Source: Oscillospiraceae bacterium
GTDB taxonomy: Bacteria; Bacillota; Clostridia; Oscillospirales; CAG-272
Assembly (NCBI GenBank): GCA_009788105.1
Contig: WQSD01000063.1
Span: 1-6,959 of the forward strand
DNA: 6,959 bases
Direction: 5' to 3'
Positions within the stretch are counted from its first letter, which is position 1; every line of letters starts with the position of its first letter. Below the pieces are notes generated by a model, which was not told the DNA's origin, did not search any database, and saw only the letters and a program-made list of their open reading frames with translations. A program made the translations under genes and the position numbers. Shown piece after piece: positions 1 to 5,800 of this stretch.

Positions 1-1
1 G

Positions 2-664
2 ACAAAACGCATTGCTGATACTCACTATGTTATCGGCTCGGTTGTTGGACCGCACCCTTTCCCCATGATGGTGCGCGACTTTCAAGCGGTCATCAGCCGT
101 GAATCTCGTGCACAAATTCTTGAGTTAGAAGGGGAGCTACCATCGGCGGTTATTGCTTGTGCAGGCGGCGGAAGTAATGCTATGGGTGCGTTTTTCAACT
201 ATGTCGATGATGTCGGCGTTGACCTGATTGCCTGCGAAGCCGGCGGGCATGGCGTGGACACCGACAAACACGCCGCAACCCTTACTCACGGCACACCTGG
301 GATATTCCACGGAATGAAAACTCTGTTTTGTCAGGATAATGACGGACAAATCGCTCCGGTGCACTCTATTTCTGCCGGGTTGGACTACCCTGGCATTGGT
401 CCGGAGCTTGCGCACCTTGCCACAAGCGGGCGTGCAAAATTCGCCCCAATTACCGACAAAGAGGCAGTTGCCGCATTCGAGTATTTGGCGCGAACCGAGG
501 GGATTATCCCTGCTATTGAATCCTCCCATGCGGTGGCGCAAGCCATCAAGGTGGCAAAGGATTACAGCGGCAGCATTATCGTGAATATTTCAGGGCGCGG
601 GGACAAAGATGTTGCCTCTATCGCGCGCTATACCAAATATCAAGGGGGTAATGTTCATGAATAA
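2..664 (+). CDS. trpB: Tryptophan synthase beta subunit, C-terminal part (5' end outside window)
   Basis: TrpB is the PLP enzyme that condenses indole with L-serine to make L-tryptophan; it works in the cytoplasm as an alpha-beta-beta-alpha complex with TrpA. The frame is open from base 2, giving 220 residues, about the last 55% of a normal TrpB of roughly 400. Family signatures appear in order: GSVVGPHPFP, the PLP-phosphate loop AGGGSNA, GGHGVDT, HSISAGLDYPGIGP (with the Asp equivalent to E. coli D305), EGIIPAIESSHA (E350 equivalent) and VNISGRGDKD (S377 equivalent). All the catalytic or cofactor residues I can check in this part are kept. The PLP lysine lies upstream, outside the window. 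The stop codon overlaps the trpA start by 8 bases, so the two are probably translationally coupled. Identification is secure. Confidence 0.97.
   Translation, partial: TKRIADTHYVIGSVVGPHPFPMMVRDFQAVISRESRAQILELEGELPSAVIACAGGGSNAMGAFFNYVDDVGVDLIACEAGGHGVDTDKHAATLTHGTPGIFHGMKTLFCQDNDGQIAPVHSISAGLDYPGIGPELAHLATSGRAKFAPITDKEAVAAFEYLARTEGIIPAIESSHAVAQAIKVAKDYSGSIIVNISGRGDKDVASIARYTKYQGGNVHE
642..648 (+). promoter_or_regulatory. Ribosome binding site that decides the trpA start
   Basis: AAGGGGG lies 8 nt before the ATG at 657 but only 2 nt before the in-frame ATG at 651. This spacing favours 657 as the trpA start. The site lies inside the end of trpB. Confidence 0.7.
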
Positions 665-1364
665 AATCATCACCTACATTACCGCAGGTGAACCAAACAC
701 CCAGTTGACTTGTGAATACATTCACACCCTTGCGGAACAAAGCGATTTTGTCATGGTGGGGCTGCCTTTTTCTGACCCTGTTGCGGACAGCCCTGTAGTA
801 GAGGCAGCGTTTATGCGCGCCCTTGCGGCAGGGGTGACTACCGATTGTGTGTTCGGCATGACCCAGGGTGTGGCAGAGGGCAAAGTTGTCATCTCTACCT
901 ACGCAAACCCTGTATTTATATATGGGTACGACCGCTTTTTCGCTAAATGCAAAGCCTGTGGAGTGTTCGGGGTGCTAATCCCCGACCTCCCCCACGAAGA
1001 GCGTGGCGAAATTCAGCAGTACGCCAAAGCCCATGGCATACACCTGATAACCATGATTATGCCATCCTCTGTTGGCAGGGTGAAGATGCTTGCAGAAAAC
1101 GCGAGCGGGTTCATTTACCTAATTGCAGCTACCGACGAAAAGGGTAATCTTGCTCCCCCTTCCGTTGATATGCTTGCCGAAATTCGCATGGTGACTGATG
1201 TGCCTGTGTACGTTGGCGGTATGATTGCCACGACAGAGCAGATAGCAAACGCCAGAAACGCCGCCGATGGCGTGGTCATCGGGAATGCAATGGTGGAAAT
1301 CATTGTGGAGAATGGTGAAAACGCCTCGCCGATGTTGCGGGAGTTTATAGAAAAAATCGTGTAA
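657..1364 (+). CDS. trpA: Tryptophan synthase alpha subunit, short and lacking the catalytic glutamate
   Basis: TrpA normally cleaves indole-3-glycerol phosphate to indole and glyceraldehyde 3-phosphate and channels indole to TrpB. This 235-residue protein is a recognisable TIM-barrel TrpA: YITAGEP (7-13), GLPFSDPVADSP (35-46), YANPVFIYGYDRFF (82-95), LIPDLPHEE (107-115). It is shorter than the usual 255-270 because the N-terminal helix before strand 1 is missing. The start at 657 is chosen from RBS spacing; even the upstream ATGs (609, 651) would not restore that helix.

Anchoring on PFSDP, Met33 (codon 753-755) takes the place of catalytic Glu49 of E. coli, while Asp44 keeps Asp60. Loop 6, normally SRAGVTG, reads AATDEKG (157-163), placing Lys at the Thr183 position. 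The phosphate-site GS motif is GN (209-210). The gene is intact and coupled to trpB. It may be a structural or allosteric partner rather than an active lyase; that is inference. Confidence 0.9.
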   Translation: MNKIITYITAGEPNTQLTCEYIHTLAEQSDFVMVGLPFSDPVADSPVVEAAFMRALAAGVTTDCVFGMTQGVAEGKVVISTYANPVFIYGYDRFFAKCKACGVFGVLIPDLPHEERGEIQQYAKAHGIHLITMIMPSSVGRVKMLAENASGFIYLIAATDEKGNLAPPSVDMLAEIRMVTDVPVYVGGMIATTEQIANARNAADGVVIGNAMVEIIVENGENASPMLREFIEKIV

Positions 1365-1371
1365 GCAAAAA

Positions 1372-1400
1372 CAAAAACCGCATGAAAATGCGGTTTTTGT
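1372..1400 (+). terminator. Intrinsic terminator after trpA, probably bidirectional
   Basis: A perfect 12-bp stem (1372-1383 with 1388-1399) closes a GAAA tetraloop. The 3' arm carries five T's just after the GC-rich part. It begins 7 nt after the trpA stop. On the minus strand the same hairpin is followed by an even better T-tract (TTTTTGTTTTT), so it may also back up termination of the convergent tRNA-Leu transcript. Confidence 0.9.
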
Positions 1401-1449
1401 TATGCTTGTATTCCTCTGACAAAAAAGATGCAGTATGCGTGATTGAAAG

Positions 1450-1477
1450 AAAAAAGGGTCTGCACAAAGCAAACCCT
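1450..1477 (-). terminator. Intrinsic terminator of the tRNA-Leu gene
   Basis: Read on the minus strand, a 9-bp stem (AGGGTTTGC with GCAGACCCT, one G-U pair) closes a 5-nt loop and is followed directly by a run of T's. It lies 23 nt past the 3' end of the tRNA, in the right orientation to end that transcript. Confidence 0.88.
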
Positions 1478-1500
1478 GATATTCCGTGTGCCGTGGGCAC

Positions 1501-1583
1501 TGGTGCGGATAATAGGAGTCGAACCTACACGGTTTCCCGCTGGAACCTAAATCCAGTGCGTCTGCCAGTTCCGCCATATCCGC
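1501..1583 (-). tRNA. tRNA-Leu, anticodon UAG, CCA end encoded
   Basis: Reading the minus strand, the 83-nt sequence folds as a class II (long variable arm) tRNA. The 7-bp acceptor stem is GCGGATA with TATCCGC, followed by A and an encoded CCA (complement of 1501-1503). The D-arm contains the typical leucine stretch GGCGGAACTGGCAGACGC. The anticodon stem CTGGA/TCCAG encloses loop TTTAGGT, with anticodon TAG at 1547-1549. The variable arm is CGG-GAAA-CCG. The T-arm is GTAGG-TTCGACT-CCTAT. The anticodon UAG reads leucine CUN codons. It is a single-gene transcription unit, with promoter and terminator both visible, facing trpA head-on. Confidence 0.97.
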
Positions 1584-1591
1584 ATATGAAT

Positions 1592-1614
1592 GTTGCAACA
1601 CTGTTTCTTGCAAC
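1592..1614 (-). repeat. Inverted repeat in the tRNA-Leu 5' leader
   Basis: GTTGCAA and TTGCAAC flank 9 nt. If transcription starts about 7 nt after the -10 box (near 1614), this hairpin would sit at the very 5' end of the precursor, about 8 nt before the mature tRNA. It could protect the precursor end or help RNase P presentation; I have no evidence for either. Confidence 0.5.
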
Positions 1615-1620
1615 CATTAG

Positions 1621-1649
1621 ATTATACCACTTTTTTTTTCAGTTGTCAA
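1621..1649 (-). promoter_or_regulatory. Consensus sigma-A promoter for tRNA-Leu
   Basis: On the minus strand, TTGACA (1644-1649) and TATAAT (1621-1626) are both perfect consensus with an exact 17-nt spacer. A TGG just before the -10 box adds an extended -10 element. The predicted start is near 1614, giving a leader of about 30 nt. A tract of nine A's fills part of the spacer. Confidence 0.92.
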
Positions 1650-1720
1650 TAGGTTTTTTAATATTTTTTTTATTTTTTTATTTTTTTTATTTTTGCGTTT
1701 TCGCATTTTTTGCAAAAATC
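1650..1720. other. T-rich spacer between divergent promoters
   Basis: This stretch is almost only T on the plus strand with scattered A, broken by one GC-containing patch (TGCG-TTTT-CGCA, 1694-1705) and a looser TTTTTGC...GCAAAAA inverted repeat (1690-1696 with 1712-1718). It holds no gene. Its A/T tracts just upstream of the carA -35 box could act as an UP-element-like or intrinsically curved region for either promoter. Confidence 0.5.
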
Positions 1721-1724
1721 CCCC

Positions 1725-1747
1725 TTGACAAATTCGTCAAAGTTTGA
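1725..1747 (+). promoter_or_regulatory. Overlapping palindromes across the carA -35 box and spacer, possible operator
   Basis: TTGACAAATTCGTCAA (1725-1740) is a 16-nt near-palindrome centred on AATT, with one mismatched pair. It overlaps TCAAAGTTTGA (1737-1747), a perfect odd-length palindrome. Both lie where a repressor would block RNA polymerase. I do not recognise the site of a named regulator. Confidence 0.4.
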
Positions 1748-1753
1748 TATAAT
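1725..1753 (+). promoter_or_regulatory. Consensus sigma-A promoter for carA-carB
   Basis: TTGACA (1725-1730) and TATAAT (1748-1753) are perfect consensus with a 17-nt spacer, and TGA directly before the -10 box forms an extended -10. The expected start is near 1759-1760, leaving a leader of only about 26 nt. That is too short to hold a PyrR-type attenuator or a riboswitch, so any control probably acts at initiation. Confidence 0.92.
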
Positions 1754-1771
1754 ATTACGAATATAAATAAA

Positions 1772-1777
1772 GAGAGG
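1772..1777 (+). promoter_or_regulatory. Ribosome binding site of carA
   Basis: GAGAGG stands 8 nt before the ATG at 1786. It fixes the start at MSKTAYLALENG, which matches the usual CarA amino terminus. Confidence 0.75.
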
Positions 1778-1785
1778 AAAAAAAG

Positions 1786-2868
1786 ATGTCAAAAACAGCT
1801 TATTTAGCACTTGAAAACGGAAAAATTTTCACAGGCAAAAGTTTTGGCAAGGCTGGCAAAGTCACGGGCGAACTGGTTTTCAACACCGGGATGGTCGGCT
1901 ATCTTGAGCTTTTATCAGACATTAGCTACAGCGACAAAATCGTTGTGCAAACTTTCCCATTGATTGGGAACTATGGAGTTATTTCAGAAGATTTAAGGAA
2001 CACTATTACTCCTGTTGGTTATATTGTAAAGCATTGGTGTCAAGACCCTTCCAATTTTCGGAATGAGGGTAATATTGATGCTTTTTTATTATCTCATGGA
2101 GTTGTGGGGCTTTGTGACATTGACACACGCGCCCTTACTAAAATTATTCGCGATAATGGAAGTATGCGAGTAATGATTACCGACGTCGAGCCAACATCAT
2201 CAGACTTTGCGGAACTAAAACAACCTTTGCCCAAAGGACCTCTTGTTCCTCATGCAGTAGCAGAAACGAAAAAACACACTGTTCCGGGTGCAAAATATCA
2301 TATCGCAGTCTTTGATATGGGTGATGGCAAAGAAATCACCCGTAAGATAAACGAGTATGGTGCGGATGTTACATTATTTCACCCTTATAGCGAAGTACAC
2401 GAAGTTTTAGAGATGAAACCGGACGGAGTGGTTATAACTGATGGTGCGTCAAATCCTTGCGATTTGGCATGTGCAGTTGGCAAAGCTGTAGAGTTCATCA
2501 AAAGTGGCACACCAATTCTTGCGATAGGTCTTTCTCACCAGACATTTGCCTTGGCGGCAGGTGGAACAATCCAAAAAACTAAATATGGTCACAACGGTGG
2601 TCAAGCTGTTCGTGATACCTCCACCGGACGAACATACATAACTCGTCAATCCCATCAATATATCGTGGATAACTGGGACGACATGGACGCAGATGTATCA
2701 TTTATGAACATTAACGACGGCACTTGCGAAGGGTTTAGATACCGCAATGCCCCGGTTCTTACAACCCAGTTTACTCCGGACATTGTGTCCGGGGAGCATG
2801 GAACAGGCTTTGTGTTTGATAGATTTATCCAGCTGATTGAGAAAAGTAAAACAGGAAAAGGAGAGTAG
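1786..2868 (+). CDS. carA: Carbamoyl-phosphate synthase small subunit with a lost glutaminase triad
   Basis: CarA normally hydrolyses glutamine and passes ammonia through a tunnel to CarB, which makes carbamoyl phosphate for arginine and pyrimidines. The 360-residue length is normal. The N-terminal CarA domain is well kept: GELVFNTGMVGY (28-39), SYSDK, FPLIGNYGV, SNFR, DIDTRALTKIIR. The C-terminal class I amidotransferase fold is recognisable, but its active site is gone.

The nucleophile motif GICLGHQ reads AIGLSHQ (246-252), so Gly248 (codon 2527-2529) replaces Cys269 of E. coli. The HPE motif reads TPD (330-332), so Thr330 replaces His353 and Asp332 replaces Glu355. The glutamine-binding GPGDP is GASNP (220-224), and QNHG is QSHQ. 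The gene is less GC-rich than carB. It most likely serves as a structural partner of an ammonia-using CarB, as in mammalian CPS I, which also lacks the cysteine; this is inference. Carbamoyl-phosphate synthase membership is certain, lack of glutaminase very likely. Confidence 0.92.
   Translation: MSKTAYLALENGKIFTGKSFGKAGKVTGELVFNTGMVGYLELLSDISYSDKIVVQTFPLIGNYGVISEDLRNTITPVGYIVKHWCQDPSNFRNEGNIDAFLLSHGVVGLCDIDTRALTKIIRDNGSMRVMITDVEPTSSDFAELKQPLPKGPLVPHAVAETKKHTVPGAKYHIAVFDMGDGKEITRKINEYGADVTLFHPYSEVHEVLEMKPDGVVITDGASNPCDLACAVGKAVEFIKSGTPILAIGLSHQTFALAAGGTIQKTKYGHNGGQAVRDTSTGRTYITRQSHQYIVDNWDDMDADVSFMNINDGTCEGFRYRNAPVLTTQFTPDIVSGEHGTGFVFDRFIQLIEKSKTGKGE
2857..2863 (+). promoter_or_regulatory. 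Ribosome binding site that decides the carB start
   Basis: AAAGGAG lies at the end of carA, 9 nt before the ATG at 2873. It selects the start MPLDKSIKKVLVIGSGP, which aligns with normal CarB, over the in-frame TTG at 2837. Confidence 0.85.
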
Positions 2869-2872
2869 AACG

Positions 2873-5800
2873 ATGCCCTTAGACAAAAGTATAAAAAAAG
2901 TGCTGGTCATTGGGTCAGGACCGATTGTAATCGGACAAGCCGCCGAATTTGACTATGCAGGTACGCAAGCGTGCAAAATGCTGCGTGAGGACGGAATCGA
3001 AATTGTGTTGGTGAACAGCAACCCTGCCACCATTATGACAGACAACGGCACAGCGGACAAAATTTATATCGAGCCGCTGAACCTTGCCACCATTAAGCGT
3101 ATTATCAAAAAAGAACGCCCTGACAGTATTCTTTCCGGGCTGGGCGGGCAAACAGGCTTGACTTTGTGTATGCAGCTTGCCAAAGATGGATTTCTTGACA
3201 AATACGGAGTGCAACTCCTTGGCTCTTCCCCTGAAACCATTGACAAAGCGGAGGACAGACTGCTTTTCAAAGAAACAATGGAAAAAATGGGACAGCCGTG
3301 TATCCCCTCCGCAGTTGCAAACGACGTTGAAACTGCCCTTGCCGCCGCAGATAAAATCGGCTATCCCGTCATCGTTCGTCCTGCCTTTACCCTTGGCGGG
3401 TCAGGCGGCGGAGCGGCGAAAGATGCGGCACAACTTCGTGAAATTGCGGGCAACGGCATCGCCCTTTCTCCCATTAGCCAAGTGCTGATTGAAAAATCAA
3501 TCGCAGGCTGGAAAGAGATTGAGTTTGAGGTTATCCGTGACCGTGCCGGCAACGCAATTATCGTTTGCTCTATGGAAAATGTTGACCCTGTTGGGGTACA
3601 TACCGGGGACAGTATTGTTGTTGCCCCTGCACTCACCCTTGCGGACAAAGAGTATCAAATGCTGCGTACCGCCAGCCTTGACATTGTAAGCGAGCTTGGA
3701 GTTGAGGGAGGCTGTAATGTTCAGCTTGCTATTGACCCACACTCCTTCCAGTATGGGGTTATCGAGGTAAACCCTCGTGTATCTCGCTCTTCTGCCCTGG
3801 CCTCAAAGGCGACAGGCTACCCCATTGCCAAAGTGTCAACTAAAATCGCACTGGGCTACAACCTTGACGAGATTTTGAACACAGTAACAGGCACAACCTA
3901 CGCCGCAATGGAGCCAACCATTGACTATGTTGCCCTAAAACTGCCTAAGTGGCCATTTGATAAGTTTGTGTACGCCAAGAAAGACCTTGGCACGCAAATG
4001 AAAGCCACCGGTGAAGTGATGAGCATGGGCGACACCTTCGAGCTTGCTCTGCTAAAAGCCGTGGTAGGGGCGGAGCTTGGTCTGGATAGCATGGACTTGC
4101 CACGACTACGGTCACTAACTGACGACGAAATTCGTGCAGAGCTGAACACTGTCACCGACGAGCGTATCTTTATTGTCTATGCCGCCCTAAAGCGTGGTTT
4201 TTCTGTGGAGGAGGTTCATGCTGTAACCACCATTGACCCATTCTTCTTGCACAAAATCGCCAAAATGTCCACCGAATCTGCTATGCCGAAAGACAAAGCT
4301 CCGGTATACAAAATGGTGGACACCTGCGCAGGGGAATACGCCGCAGGCACGCCATATTTCTACTCTATCTACAACGGTGAAGAAAACGAAGCCGCACCCC
4401 TTGTGGAGGCAAGCACCAAGGAGCGGATTATCGTTCTTGGTAGTGGTCCTATCCGCATTGGGCAAGGGATTGAGTTTGACTATGCAGGAGTGCATTGCGT
4501 TGGTACGCTACGCAGTATGGGCTATGAAGTTATTGTTATTAACAATAACCCTGAAACTGTGTCAACCGATTTTGATACAGCGGACAGACTGTATTTCGAG
4601 CCGCTGACAATTGACAGTGTGATGAATGTGGTGGCTCTTGAAAAGCCAATTGGCGTTATCGTTGCTTTTGGTGGCGGAACGGCAATTAAGCTGACCCAAA
4701 AGCTGGCTGACTGCGGGGTGACTATCCTTGGCACTTCTGCGGATGCAATTGATATTTGCGAAGACCGTGACCGCTTTGACGCACTTCTCGAATCGCTGAA
4801 CATCAAACGCCCTGCAGGTACTGGGGTTATGACCAAAGATGAGGCACTAAAAGCCGCAGAAAAGCTGGGCTATCCTGTAGTTGTCCGCCCCTCTTACGTT
4901 CTTGGCGGGCAGAACATGATTATCGCCCACTCTGCTGAAGATGTGAGCGAATACATGGACGTTATTCTTCGCCAAAAGCAGGATAATCCTGTGCTGGTGG
5001 ACAAATATATGCAAGGGCGCGAGATTGAAGTTGACGCTATTTGCGATGGGGAAAACGTATTTATCCCAGGGATTATGGAGCATATCGAGCGCGCGGGAGT
5101 GCACTCGGGTGACAGTATTTCCGTTTACCCTGCCCCCAATGTGGACGACGACCTTGCCGAAAAGCTGTATGACCTTACCGCGAAGATTTGCCGTGCTCTT
5201 GAGGTGCGTGGGCTTGTGAACCTGCAATATGTTCATGCTGACGGGGAGATTTATGTTATCGAAGTCAATCCGCGTGCCAGCCGTACTGTGCCATATATCA
5301 GCAAGATTACAGGAATTCATATGTGTGACCTTGCCACCCGCACAAGCATGGGTGCAAAGCTGACCGACCTTGGCTATGGCAACGGAATCGGCAAAGTGCC
5401 GCCGTATATCTCGGTGAAAGTTCCTGTATTCTCCTTTGAAAAGCTGACAGATGTGGACACTCAGCTTGGACCGGAAATGAAGTCTACCGGGGAAGTTTTG
5501 GGCATTGGCAAAAGCCTTGAGGAGGCGTTGTACAAAGGAATGCTTGCCGCCGGGCATAAGATGAAGCGTAGCGGAAGTGTGTTTATCACTGTTCGCGGTA
5601 GCGACAAACAAGAGGCGGTTGACCTTGCGAAGAAATTCGCCGAACTTGGGTACACAATCTGTGCCACCGAAGGCACAGCCAAAACCCTTGCCGCCGCAGG
5701 GCTTGATGTTACCATAGTGAACAAAATTCACGAAAATCCGACGGACAACATTATGACCCGCATCGAGGCGGGCGAGGTGGCGTATATCATCTCCACTTCT

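Noticed and set aside
609..656. Earlier ATG starts (609, 651) for trpA
   Set aside because: The sequence from 609 is trpB read in another frame and does not resemble the TrpA N-terminal helix. The ATG at 651 is too close to the ribosome binding site.
1382..1747. Plus-strand open frame of 121 codons between trpA and carA
   Set aside because: It starts inside the trpA terminator, runs antisense through the tRNA-Leu gene and ends in a T-tract translated as Phe/Leu runs. It has no ribosome binding site and no recognisable domain.
1754..1785. PyrR-type attenuator or riboswitch in the carA leader
   Set aside because: The predicted leader is only about 26 nt, with no room for a terminator/antiterminator structure.
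657..2868. Calling trpA and carA pseudogenes
   Set aside because: Both have complete frames, good ribosome binding sites, and conserved fold motifs. The changes concentrate at active sites, which fits altered function better than random decay.
2837..2872. Earlier TTG start adding 12 residues to CarB
   Set aside because: It lies inside carA and lacks a ribosome binding site. The ATG at 2873 has AAAGGAG at good spacing and matches the normal CarB N-terminus.
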